DNA of 64,000 nucleotides. Origin: Nematostella vectensis. Its lineage: Eukaryota > Cnidaria > Anthozoa > Actiniaria > Edwardsiidae. This document shows, in pieces, positions 35,523 through 47,000 of this stretch. Position numbers and translations under genes: made by a program. The stretch's first letter is position 1, and every line of letters starts with the position of its first letter. A model generated the notes under the pieces. That model was given only the letters and a program-made list of their open reading frames with translations. It made no database searches and was not told where the DNA came from. The stretch spans positions 9,876,139 through 9,940,138 of the forward strand of contig NC_064039.1 in the NCBI RefSeq assembly GCF_932526225.1, given 5' to 3'.

Positions 35523-36170
35523 ATGGCGGCAAACACTGATTCTCTAAAGACTCGTAGTGGAAGAATTATAAAGAAACCGGATCGCTTGGTCAAATATTTA
35601 GACCATTCCTCAGTTGATACGTACGTGAAAGAAGAGAAAGAGGAAGAAGAAAAAGTCTGGGAGATAGAGAGAGTTTTAAACGTTGAGGGAGACTATGCCT
35701 TTGTGAAATGGAAAGGCTACAGCGATAGATATAATTCTACGGTTTCTCTTTCATTGAATCCGCAGTTGTCATGCTATTTAGCCGTGAATGCTGGGAACCC
35801 CGACAGTAGTGAGGTAGCAAGAGAAAAGCTTCCCATTCTTTGCTCCGAGGATAAGGAATTGTGGCTGATTCGACATGCACTGTTCGATGAGCTCCAATTT
35901 CGTACACCCGAGAATGACACGGGACTCATTCGGAGAGTACAAGTGAAAGTCCCACTTTCAAAGGGGGGTTTTTCCGCTTTGTTTGGTAAAGGGACATTTT
36001 CTTTTGCTACCTCACGAAAGCTGGATTTTTCAGGGACCCGTAATATTCGGTTCCCGTGCACTGCTGTCGAGTTTGGCACCGTTATTGGTACGGAGTTTAT
36101 GGCTCGGCAACTGCCAGATTCGAGTACAATATGTGAAGTTGACTCATCTTCGAAGATGTGGATATCATGA
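35523..36170 (+). CDS. Chromodomain-like protein, frame ends at TGA (215 aa)
   Basis: Single open frame from ATG. The N-terminus TRSGRIIKKPDRLVKYL is an RSGR-type basic motif like those next to DNA-binding domains in transposable-element and chromatin proteins. A Glu-rich linker follows. Residues about 45-80 (VWEIERVLNVEGDYAFVKWK, then GYSD) are a clear chromodomain start with the aromatic W/V and WKGY cage region. The normal WEP continuation is missing and the rest is unlike a standard chromodomain, so the fold may be truncated or an intron may be unrecognised. Residues 100-215 match nothing I know. The frame stops at TGA 36168-36170 but stays open for another 64 codons to TAA at 36365. It converges tail-to-tail with the RAG1-like gene 240 bp away. 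It could be a transposon accessory ORF, a domesticated gene or a decaying pseudogene. Confidence 0.6.
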   Translation: MAANTDSLKTRSGRIIKKPDRLVKYLDHSSVDTYVKEEKEEEEKVWEIERVLNVEGDYAFVKWKGYSDRYNSTVSLSLNPQLSCYLAVNAGNPDSSEVAREKLPILCSEDKELWLIRHALFDELQFRTPENDTGLIRRVQVKVPLSKGGFSALFGKGTFSFATSRKLDFSGTRNIRFPCTAVEFGTVIGTEFMARQLPDSSTICEVDSSSKMWIS

Positions 36171-36365
36171 GGATACGAGCTAAGGATTAATTATGATCAT
36201 AGTTCGTGCCCCCGTTGTACTTACATCTCTGAATATGGGTCAGAGGAAGAAAGGCCTAGTATGTGTCGACCGCTAGAGCGCAAGTATCCCCCGCTGAGCT
36301 TTTTGGAGATCAGCTTCGTACGGCGTAGACGGAATATGCTTCACAACTATGGCTCGGTAAGTTAA
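36171..36365 (+). pseudogene. In-frame continuation of the chromodomain ORF past TGA
   Basis: Directly after the TGA, the same frame reads 64 sense codons containing YDHSSCPRCTYISEYGSEEE and a basic RRRRN segment, then TAA. A CPRC knuckle and composition like the upstream frame suggest it once belonged to the same protein. The possible GTAAGT at 36357 could alternatively be a splice donor. Confidence 0.4.
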
Positions 36366-36606
36366 AATCTCTCTATATAAACTAATTGTTGACATCTGTT
36401 TCAACCGATTTCACTGTATTTCCAGTCGAAAATAAAGAGGGGGAATTTAGATCCAGGGAATGATACAGATTGTTTTGATGGTTTTAATGCCTTTATATAA
36501 TAATGTGGGTACAAATAGTTATACAAGTTATAAATAGTGATATTTACAACAGTAATAAATAGCACCAAAAATATAATAAATAAATAAATACATTTTTTCT
36601 TTGTCT

Positions 36607-39600
36607 TCACTGCTTTTGATATTTTCTCTTGACCCTTTCCAAATTATTTTCCCTACTGAACAGTTTTCTGTTTTCCCTCTCCATGATCTATAGAGATAAA
36701 AATACACAGTTGTAGCAAGCGATTAGTCTAGATAACATGACGTTTTTTTCACTTGGAATTACCTGTACAGTGTAGTTGCTATTTTTCCCCCCTTTCTGGC
36801 TACCCCTGTGGAATGTCTTGTTCTGCATGTGGTTTTTCTTTTCCACTGTCTGGCAATTGAACTGGTGGATCGTGCCATGAATCTCCAAAAATTGGGGGAC
36901 ATGATAAACAAGAACTGTAGAGAAAAAAATGCATAAAATTACTTGGTCTCGGAGATCCCAAGTCAATTAAGGAATCTCATTTTAATCTTACCATGTATAT
37001 ATGGAATTACATCCTGTGGAGAGATAAAAGAAAGCACAATTAAAATAATATATCTACTGATTTTATTTTTTCAGTGACATATGATCAAATGAGGCTTGTG
37101 TCCTGCCAGTTCAACTAACCACAGGGATGTAGAATTACCTCATCAAACGTGGCCTTTCTAAATTTGGTTCCCCATTGGCGGGCCTTTTCTTGAAAAGCAT
37201 CTGCTCGAAGATATGCTTCATCTCCAGGATTTGCCCCAAGAGCATCAGTGAGGACCATCAAACTTTTCCACACTTGTGTCAGCTCTGATATGCTAAGAAC
37301 TGTTTTCTCACAAGTGGGAGTGGACGATGGCTACAAAACACAAAGCAATTGTTAAATTAGCTTTATACACAGTAGTATCCTGGGTGTGCTGGTCTTTTTT
37401 ATAATGAAAATAAAAATCATACCTCAAACACTATGTTGTTGCGGTCAAGATGATCCTTGAGTGTGGCACGTAGGAAGTCCTTGGTGCCTGTCGACCTCAG
37501 ATGGAACTTCCTACATTCCTCCACTAGCTGGGCTTTGGTCAGACAGTCAAGGCTGGTGATGGACTTGTTCTCCATGTCTCCTAGGAAGGCATGGATATCA
37601 AGCCCCCTAATGATAGTTTCCAAATCATCACCTTTATAAGGAAAAGAGGATTCAAAGAAAATAAATAACGAAACTTTATAGTAATTTCATATTAGTTTCA
37701 GTTATTATAACAGTCTTTTCTATTAGTCAGTTATTTACTTACAATCCAAAGAGCTCCACTTGGTTGTGGTTTTGCCACTGTCATCCTGGACATCATAGAA
37801 ACAAAACCTCACACCTGCAAATACAATATGGCAAGAAAACAAAATGATAATCACCATAAGACATCCCCTATACCCATTTACCCTATACATGAAATTTTTA
37901 TTTACCCAAAGCTTCTATTGCTTCTTCCATGGCTTTTTTAACATTCTGCTCTATAGCCCAGCAAGCAACCTAGAAGTTTAATATATACCAGGAACTTTTT
38001 TAAAAAATGGCTCAATGGAGATTTGAATTTGTTAAATAAGCATAATTTTACCTGGTTGAGAAGTTTTCCCATGATCCTCAATTTGAGGTGCAGGGTGTCG
38101 GGTATGACCTTGGTAAATTCAATGTCCACGAGAGGTAAACATTGAACTCCCTTGGCATTTGGACACCCAACACGTGCACGGCACTGGTTTAAGGTTCTGG
38201 TTATGGGCCATTGTGGGACTGAAATTTTTATCAAATTTATCTAGTTATTTATAATATAGCTGACAATGGAATAATTCATAAAAACAAAAATCATTTAATT
38301 CATTACATAACATTCATTATATAAGTAACAAAATTAAAAAACTTACTAGAAAAGTCTCTGATCATCCTTTTGCTGCATTCGCACCAAATGCAGAAGTACA
38401 AGGCACAGGGACTATTAATTCCGAGAATACACGCCATGAACTTCCAGTCAGCACACATCACCCTTAAAAAAGGGATAAAAGTTACATATGTCCTGTTTAA
38501 TGCCAGATCATAAGATTATTGGTTGCAAAAAAAATGAAACCTACCAATCAATAGTGTATTCAAGGCCATTAACAAGAATGCCAGTTCTCCCTAGGGCCTT
38601 CATCTCATCAAAAACCCCTCTCAAGGTCGCCTTTAGGATGTCATATGACTCCTTGCCTATAATAAAAAGTGTTCACAGATATATGGCTTTAGTTGACTAT
38701 ATCATTAGGAAGATTTGTTCTCGCTTACAGCTGCAATAAATTAGCTGCAACCAACTCACCATCATATATAGATATACAGTATTCCCTTTCTGGGCTTCTT
38801 TTAACAGAGTTTTCTGCTGGAAAGCAGAAGGTTGTCATAACACTCCCGAGTTTTTTGGTGGTTTTTCTACCATCACCAGAAAACCGAAGGGTTATAACAT
38901 TGCCCCCTGCATTTCCAATGACATCTGAACTATAACTTAGAATGTCCTTGATGGATCTTGAACATCCTTTTGCATTCTGAAAGGAGAAACTTTGTTTAAT
39001 GAATTATTGGGTTTGTACAGTATTTGCTTGTTTTAAAGGATGCAAAATGTGCTGTGCACAAAGCAAATCAGAATTAAGACTATCAACAGACTAACCCCTT
39101 CAAATTCTGTAATAGGAATGATTGCATTTTGAGCTTTTCTCTCTTTCTGTATCCCATACAGTGATGGCAAGCTGGACCCAGCTACCATCTTTAGCTCATG
39201 GTATGCTGAGTCAGAAACATCACCATCATCTTTGGCCTGAGATTATAAAAATAATCTAAATATAGAAAAAATAAGAAACCTACAGTACTGTACATGTACT
39301 TCTATAATACCTACCTTGAGAGCTCTTTGGATCTTTTTATGGTCAATCTCCTCAGGCTCAACCCTCTCATTGAAATGTAGGGCAAAACTGACCATACCAA
39401 CTTCAAGTTGAACCTAGAGATAAGGAAACATTGAAATGTAGGGCAAAACTGACCAACTTCAAGTTGAACCTAGAGATAAGGAAACATTTTATGATAAACA
39501 AATGCCATTATAACAGAATTGGTAAATTTAGGTTGTTTCCATGTGTACAAAAATTCTAAACAAACCTCAACAACTTTCCAATCTGTTGGAAGCTTCTCAA

Positions 39601-39916
39601 ATTGCTTCTCAAGCCATTTTTTAATCTCTGACTTTTTGTGAAATTGAGCTTTTGGCTCAAGGTCACAAAAAGGCTTTCTCGGCTGAAGAAAGGGCTTTTT
39701 TTCCTTGCCTAGCTCCTTTCTCATGCCATCTCTCTCTTTGACAACATCAGCGAGTCGATGTTTTAGCTCTGACAGCTGATTCTCGAGCTCTCCGATTCTC
39801 GAGTCCCGAGAATCACACAGCCCGATTTCACGGACTTGAGGTAGCATGTAAGCCAATCTTTGTTTTTTCAATGGAGGACCTTGTGAAAAATTTGTCAAAT
39901 ACCCTTGCACCATCAT
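36607..39916 (-). CDS. RAG1/Transib-like DDE transposase gene, 14 exons, 664 aa
   Basis: Exons are 39916-39566, 39413-39315, 39236-39096, 38976-38760, 38656-38545, 38462-38347, 38218-38052, 37969-37906, 37814-37743, 37631-37423, 37330-37139, 37013-36992, 36914-36763 and 36687-36607. Every border is GT-AG, phases agree throughout, and the frame is intact for 665 codons including TGA. Residues 1-117 hold a coiled coil (about 50-75). Catalytic candidates are D232 in RFSGDGRKT, D312 in CADWKFMACILG and E612 in CQTVEKKNHMQNKTF. Zinc-ligand candidates are C331 and C334 in FCIWCEC, and H587 and H592 in YIHVLVYH. The distances D312-C331 (19), C331-C334 (3), H587-H592 (5) and H592-E612 (20) equal those between D708, C727, C730, H937, H942 and E962 of mouse RAG1. 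PDTLHLKLR (386-393) resembles RAG1's IDALHCDIGN. A SAP-like segment (about 474-508) lies in the helical insertion. There is no RAG1 RING region. It is either a domesticated gene or the transposase of an intron-bearing transposon. I recall similar uncharacterised cnidarian proteins. Confidence 0.85.
39369..39485. repeat. 56-bp tandem duplication over the exon 2 acceptor of the RAG1-like gene
   Basis: The segment CATTGAAATGTAGGGCAAAA through CTAGAGATAAGGAAACA is repeated. The second copy lacks five bases. Both carry an AG acceptor followed by GTTCAACTTGAAGTTGG in the gene's sense. The acceptors are 56 nt apart, so use of the upstream one would change the frame. Confidence 0.85.
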
Positions 39917-42900
39917 TTTAGTAGATATCTATCATGAACAAGCAAACGAGACGACTAAACTTTTGAACCTCTTCCCGCCTAAGTTTACCGAGATTCTGCA
40001 AGATGATCCCCAAAAAACAACCCGTGAAGATTATCTAGATAAGAATTGCGCCAAAATTATACAAACAAAAAACGGAAATATTAGAAAGGAATACTTAGCT
40101 TCTCGTCCTTCGGGTGTTTCTGTACTCTTCAGCATCAGGATCACACAAGGACGTAGTCGATTAAAATACCTACGAGGGCTTTTTTCCACAAGTTAGGCTG
40201 GCAGAAGAAAGATCTAGCCCCTACAGGGGTATTTGATGAGAAAAATAGGTATTTTTCGCTTCTATAAGCAGAAATCTCAGGTTAAATAGCCCTGTTTTCC
40301 AAAAATAATCGCTCTTCGTCCGCCATCTTGGATAGCTCAGAGAAAACCCATTTGTAATTTGCCAGGTTACACAGCTCCTAGTCTCAGTCTCTAAAAAAGC
40401 GGCCGAGCGAGTTTGAATAACACCAAAAGTTTGATATAATAGCTATAAGAGGATGAATGCCACATTGTTATATATGTTACACAAATTGCTCACGCTATAG
40501 AACGTCAAATGCGCTTAGAATAGGTATAAAATCTGGAATCACAGTTATACAAAGCTCAAAATGTAAGGGCACAAATACAATCTACCAACTCTTTGTTAAC
40601 TTTACTACTTTTAATTCGTAAACATGATGCGCACTGCCATCCTCCCCTCCCCCCAAAGTTCCATACCCCCCCCTCCCTCTACGCATTGCTGACATGTCTG
40701 CCACAGTGGACATCAAGGGCCTTGATCCAAACCTCGCTAGAAACACTCACCAAGAAGAAGAAATTGAACATCATCATCGGCACCTTGAGGCACTTGGCGT
40801 TCACAAAGCCTTGCTTCTTTTCTTCCATCATTACGGCGTTATCTCGTTACACCCCGAGTCCCGTGCTATTTGAACAGCTTTCAAACTCCTCACACACGGT
40901 GTGTACCGACAGTGCTATCCTTGTCGTGACTCAAGTTTCTGCGAGAAGCCCGGGCCACTCAGCTTGCTGTCTCAAGGGCCCGCTTCTCCCAGGAACGATC
41001 GTTATGCGGCATGGATCTGTCAGTGAGCTATTAAGGAGGTTAAGTATACTGGTAAGGTGAGTGAATGTTTTGATGCCGTAAGTATACAGGGGCTTGAGAT
41101 ATGAATCTGTGCCAGAGTAAATTAGTGATGCATTCTTGCCATCAAGATAAAAAGGTTAGTCTTGGACTTGAACCATGATGTGTTTACGAGATTTTTGTCA
41201 TTCATTCCATATGTCAAGTCCACGTCATGTATCGCGGTTTCAGTTATCCGATTCATGCAGATGGCGCAGTTTCACAGTTTCACATGCCTTTTACACTAGT
41301 TCATCATTTGCTATTTCATAGCTCTTTTTTACCACACTCATTTATCCGTACTGAGACTGCCTAATAATAAAAATCGAGCCCAATCACTGTCACCGCCCAT
41401 GGTAAGTGTTCGAGGGCCGTCTTTGTGTGGTTTTTAAATTATGACTCGATACTCTTTGATGAGTTTCGTTTTCGGGTCTCCTATTAACATCGTAAAGTAC
41501 GGTGAATGCAGCCGATACAGCAAACCTATAAAATTGCTCTCCGATGAATATTATACAGTATCGACCGATGGTTTCCTGTTTACATACTAAATTGCTATTT
41601 GATTACATGTACAAGGTTGGTGAGAACAGATAGGGCGACCTTTTTTATTACACGCATAAGCTGAAATTCCTGTTGACCTTTCCCTTAGTAGGGTGGGGGC
41701 TTTGAGTATTCATTATTTGGAAATAATAAGTGTGGTAAGAGGATAAGTAGAACCAGTAAGTCTAATGATCGGTGCCTATGGAGACTTGGATGTGAGGATG
41801 ATACCCGTTTGATGGACGACTTCTTCGATGTTAAACATCACCTATGCCCCCATCCCATTCCTGAAAATGGGCTGGGTAGTTTATCGTAAGGGGAAAAACG
41901 CAGAAAATTTTAGACGGTCAGGGCAAGTTTGACCAAAAAAGGCTTGTAACGTTTCACCTTCTTCAGTCGTAATGATAACGACATTTGACAGAGCCGAATA
42001 CTAGTGTCTCGAAGTCTGCTTAATGAATAAGACTCAAATATCTTTGATTGGAAAAGAAAGCATCAAATAGTTTATTCTATTCATACATCTATTGGCCATG
42101 CAATGCCGTGGCAAGTTTGATGACAATAATCTTTCAGGGTAAGGGGTGGAGGGCAATAGGTAAATGTATAGCTGTCAACATGACAACGTTCCATACGACC
42201 TGAAGTCTGTGGAAGTCTGGGTCCTATTTATCATTACTAGATGTTTGTTTCAGCCCGTGAAATGTGAAAAAGTCTTTTTTCGGTCCGTGAAAACGTGATC
42301 TATACCCCCCTTTACCACCCTGAGAAATATGCGGATAACCAATTCATCCAAATTACATCGCACGTATAAAAAAATGTGCAGACAAAGCTTCACTTAGCCC
42401 AAATATTTCTAGATAACCAATATGAAAGTAGCTAGTTTCGTCTACATTGTCATGGTTGAAGACGATCAGAAGATATCAGTTATTGGTGTTTTTTTTTATT
42501 TGCGTAGAATAAGGCGAGTTAGGGACGCTGGCGCGGCTTAACTAAAAAACGCCAGAAGGCTTATCAGACAAAGCGCTCAGGCGCGTACTCAGGATTTGCC
42601 AAGGGGGGTGCGCAGTATTATTTGAAGATTCCTGACCCACTTTTTGGCCGCCAAGGGGGGGGGGGGGGGTGCGCGCGCTTCCAGTCTTGTACAAAAGGAG
42701 CAATATTCCCTTTGCAAGCTTATCTCCTCGAGGACTTAGTTATACCCACGTAAACACCATTGGGGTGCACCTGCACCTCTCCTGTAAACATCCGTATCCC
42801 AACGGCAGCGTGTAGCTACACCCAGTGAAACAAAACTTACGGAGCTCTAAAGATATATTTTCCTGTAGGGTGGTGGGATTCTGAAAATAAATGAAACTCC

Positions 42901-44080
42901 TGTAGAAAGCTATACCCAGTCAGCTTAACTACAGAAAGTGGAAGCTATATCAATAGAAAACTTAAAGAACTCTATAAACATAAGAAAGTCTATAGGGGGT
43001 GGTGGGAAGCGCCTCTAAGAGCTAAGTCGGCTAAACAGAAAATATAACTTAGAGAGCTTTAGGCCCTCAGATATAATATATGGGATGACAGGATTCCCAA
43101 ACCCAAAACAACAGAAAAGATATCATGTTGAGGTCTGTAACAAAAAATACTCTTTCTACATAATACAAACAATTTATATCACATAATGTTTCTTATTGAT
43201 AAACTTTATTATCAGCATTTAAATCCACAAAATACAAAAGCTAAAAAACTTCATACCACGTTTAGAGAGCGTATGATACATTGGCTATTCAAAAATTTGT
43301 CAAAAACCAGCATAGACAAACTAGTGATGTTATTAACTTAAACTTAAATTCCATTCAACGTTAGGTCTCTTAAGACCAAGCCTTCACACGTGAAAACTGT
43401 AGCACAAATGTGGAACAAACAAAATTATTAATATATACTCAGACATTCTGTTGGACTATTTTATACAAACCATGGCTGTCAAAAGACCTTAAACCTAGCT
43501 ATACTATATAAATCCCTAACTATGTATACAAATTATTAGGACTTTCGGCTGCGAAATTTTCTATTGGCTTTTTGGTAGAAAACCAGTTCCTTCAAGTAAA
43601 ACATTTTGAGATGACAGATATATACTAGACGAAACAGGCCTTGGATAAGATCACGAAAAGTGATCAAATCTTTATCTTTGAAATGCCATATCTTTCAGTT
43701 ATAGGATATTTATATTCAATTGTAGGCCGTTTGTATCAAATGTTATAAATATACTGTAAATTTATGTGGGAGAAATTTGTGAATAATACTATCCAGAAGT
43801 CATACTTCTACAAAAACTACTTACCTTTGATATTATGCTAGATGATCAATTCTTAACAGTATTTACTATTAGTCAACTCAGTATTTACTATTAGTCAACT
43901 ATTGTGGACACTCTTTGGGGCTGGATATATATTTTTTTAATTTTAGGTATTTTTGAATAAGAGTAGTTGTCAGTGACCATAAAAGCATGCCCATAAGGGA
44001 GTTTAGAGTTGACTGTACTGAGGTATCTATATCAACTCAACTTTAAATTCTGCCTGTTAGGACTTGCTTCAGGACTTCAC
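39917..44080. other. Intergenic between the RAG1-like gene and tetraspanin B
   Basis: It begins with the putative promoter of the RAG1-like gene; CCAAGATGGCGGAC, a YY1-like site on the minus strand, lies near 40322-40335. A coding-looking but broken stretch is at 40690-41060. A G-rich interspersed repeat is at 42580-42680, and a 22-bp tandem duplication of CAGTATTTACTATTAGTCAA is near 43857-43900. I saw no supported gene. Confidence 0.55.
42580..42680. repeat. Interspersed G-rich repeat, related to 62950-63090
   Basis: The words GTACTCAGGATTTGCCAAGG, TATTTGAAGATTC and CCCACTTTTTGGCCGCCAAG occur in the same order at 62950-63090. A G-run and GTGCGCGCGC follow in both. Confidence 0.7.
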
Positions 44081-47000
44081 TCAGTACGGCTCTATGTATT
44101 TCAACAGGAGTACAGCCGTAACAATACCAAACACCTGGGGATAGGATGAGTACAGGGGGGTTAGGAAGAATATGAAAAGAAAAATCAACATAATAGTAGT
44201 CACACCAAGAGCATTGTAATTTAGAAACAATCTATTAAATGCCCCCTATCTAAACAACGTCTCCTATCTAATGAACACCATCCTCTAAGCATACAAGTTT
44301 GTAATGAACGCCTCTCTCTAATAAACGCCGCTCCAATAGAAATTTTGGTAATATAAATGAAATTTAATTAGTCAAGAAATGCTTGCTACACAGGCTATAA
44401 TTTAACATGATCTTATCTACTGAGACTAGAACCCTACTGCACTTGGGTTTGTTATATTTCATATTTTGTAAAGAACACCCCACTGTAATGATCACCTCCA
44501 ATCTATTGAGCACCCCCCACCTCGGACCATCCAAATGCCCTGGGTGATTATTAGATCATTTACAGTATTGAGGTTCAACTTTAGCTAAGAAAGGGAAGTA
44601 ACCACCACCTGGACAGATCAACCTGGATTTAATATAATAGCAACCTCTCCTATTTTATTTGATCTTTAATGACGTGAAGGATTATTCAAGTACTGAAGCA
44701 AAGAATATGTTTATTATAAATGTAATTTTTGTTATTATTTTCTTTTTCCATTCTTGTTCCATGACCACATTGCCTGATTAGCGGCAATCATCTGAATTGG
44801 ACTTAAGAACAGTCTATAAAATGTAGGAGAGGTCTTTTAAAATACTAGAGCAGAGCGTTAGCAGTTAGAATGACATCTCAAATTCAAATCACGAAATGAA
44901 ATAATATGCATGGGGATACTTGATAATCAAGTCAGGATTAGATTTGATTTAAACAGGGTGCACAGTAAGAGTGTTCTGAGGAAAATTGAAGCAAAATCCT
45001 ACCTGAGAGAATGCAAGACCAAACGCAACGCCAACAAGTATTGCTAAGTTGTCCAGGAAAAACTTCTCAAGCTTGCTTATACAGCCCTACAACAATAGAT
45101 AAATGTCAGGTCATCCTGGTGGCAATAATACCATAACAGATATAATAGTGAGTAAGTATTTCCTGTAACATAGACCTTAACTAGCACAGATACAGGGGCA
45201 ACAAGCTAATGAGGAACTGCCCCAGGCCCCAAGTATAGCTGAAAGAATATGGTGCTTACCTCCCGCCCCTCCCCCTCCCCCTGAATACGAGGAATAACTA
45301 TCTCCCCCCCTCCATCCAAAGAAAAGTTTTTTTGTTATGGCCCTGTATCAGGTGTGTTATGAGTGGTGTGAATAACATCATGGATACCAAATATCTTGGC
45401 TATAAACAATTAAATATACTGTTTTTCCAAAAGGGTAAAAGGTGAAACTCTAAAAGAAAATATCACAACTATATGTGCTACTAGTATATAATATACAGTA
45501 GTACTCACAAATTCCTGGATGTTATTTGGGTGGAGCCTGATGCCGCACCCTGGGGATGGCGACTTGCAACAGGAGTCTGGGACAGAATTATTTCCACTTA
45601 TTTCACTCTGTTTCCATGACGTGTTATTCCAACTATCCATTCCTCTGTCTCCACAACACTTGAACTGAAAAAAAAGTTTTTAGTTTCAATTCAAATGAAA
45701 ACATTGTTAAAAGATATTATCCCCTTCTCTGACAGCAGGATTCGTGCTCATGACAAACAAAATTATTTGTTTGAGCAATTTCTAGCTAGTTAGTTACATC
45801 AAACAAAAAATTCAATACAACTTGTTAAAATTTGATGCAGACTTATAGTAACATGTTATCAAAATGTGTAGTTTTTATTTTGTGTTCATAAAGCCTGGAT
45901 GATCAGGGAAACACTCACTAAAAATCTAAAAAAGTAAGCACTTTGCCCTCACAGTATTAGTGCTTTGAATAGGGAATATCAATCTGGAATTCAAGTGAGT
46001 GACTAATATTGTAAAAAATAATGGCTACTTTTAGTATTTCTTCAGTGCGTATTCCCCAGCCCTTCCATAAACCGCAAATTGCAATTTATGTACCTCTTTC
46101 TGAAGGTCATCAATAGCCTTTGTGACTGCGTCAGTAAAGCCATAACGATTCATCTTCCCTCTGATGCCTACCTCCAGTTCATAGGATATCTAGATTGAGT
46201 AAAATAACAATAGCATATAGTGTCTAGCCAGTGGAAAGACATCCTTATAATTCTTAAAGCCTATGAATTGACTTGAGATTAGGATAAAAATGGGGTCACA
46301 TTTCCTATGTAGAAGAAAATTTAGAATTAATACATCCAGTAGGTATTGCTGATTGCATGGGTATTTCCAGAGGGTGGCCTCTAACCTAAAAAATTCTGAG
46401 AAGCAATGAACATGAGCCTCCTTAATTAAATGCCGCTGTAAAAATTCAAATATTGTGGCATTAAAACTAATCCCTTAAGGAAAAATAAGGGCATTTTTTT
46501 TTCATTTTGTACTTGTTTGACCAGCAAAGTTGTGACTGGAAAGTTTTATAGTAAGCAAAAACTCCCAGGAAATAAAAAATGTGACAGTTAAAAGAGCAAG
46601 ACAACAAGTACCCCTGGGCAAGTGGGGAAATTATTCAGGATGCTAATATGAAAATTGAGACTCTAAATGAGCTTTCAACTTACTTTTTTCAATTATAAAG
46701 AGAATAATAGAGAGCATGATAAAACTCTTGCATTAAATAATACTACAGATCAAGTTTATATCTTATAGAGTAACTTTACTGACCTCAGACCTGTAAATGA
46801 CAGCCACCACTCCGGTAGCAATCTCCAGGATGAATATCAATACTAACATGATCAGATACTATGGGGAGGGAGAATTGGAAACAATGATCAAATGACTGGC
46901 AAACAATTTCCAGGATAAATATTAGAACTAACATAATTAGGTTCCTCACTAGAAAGGGAAAACTGGATACAAAATAATCCAGGATGAGAATCAGTACTAA

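Noticed and set aside
36168..36170. TGA as a selenocysteine codon in the chromodomain ORF
   Set aside because: No selenoprotein family context and no SECIS-like hairpin noticed downstream; a mutation or missed intron is simpler.
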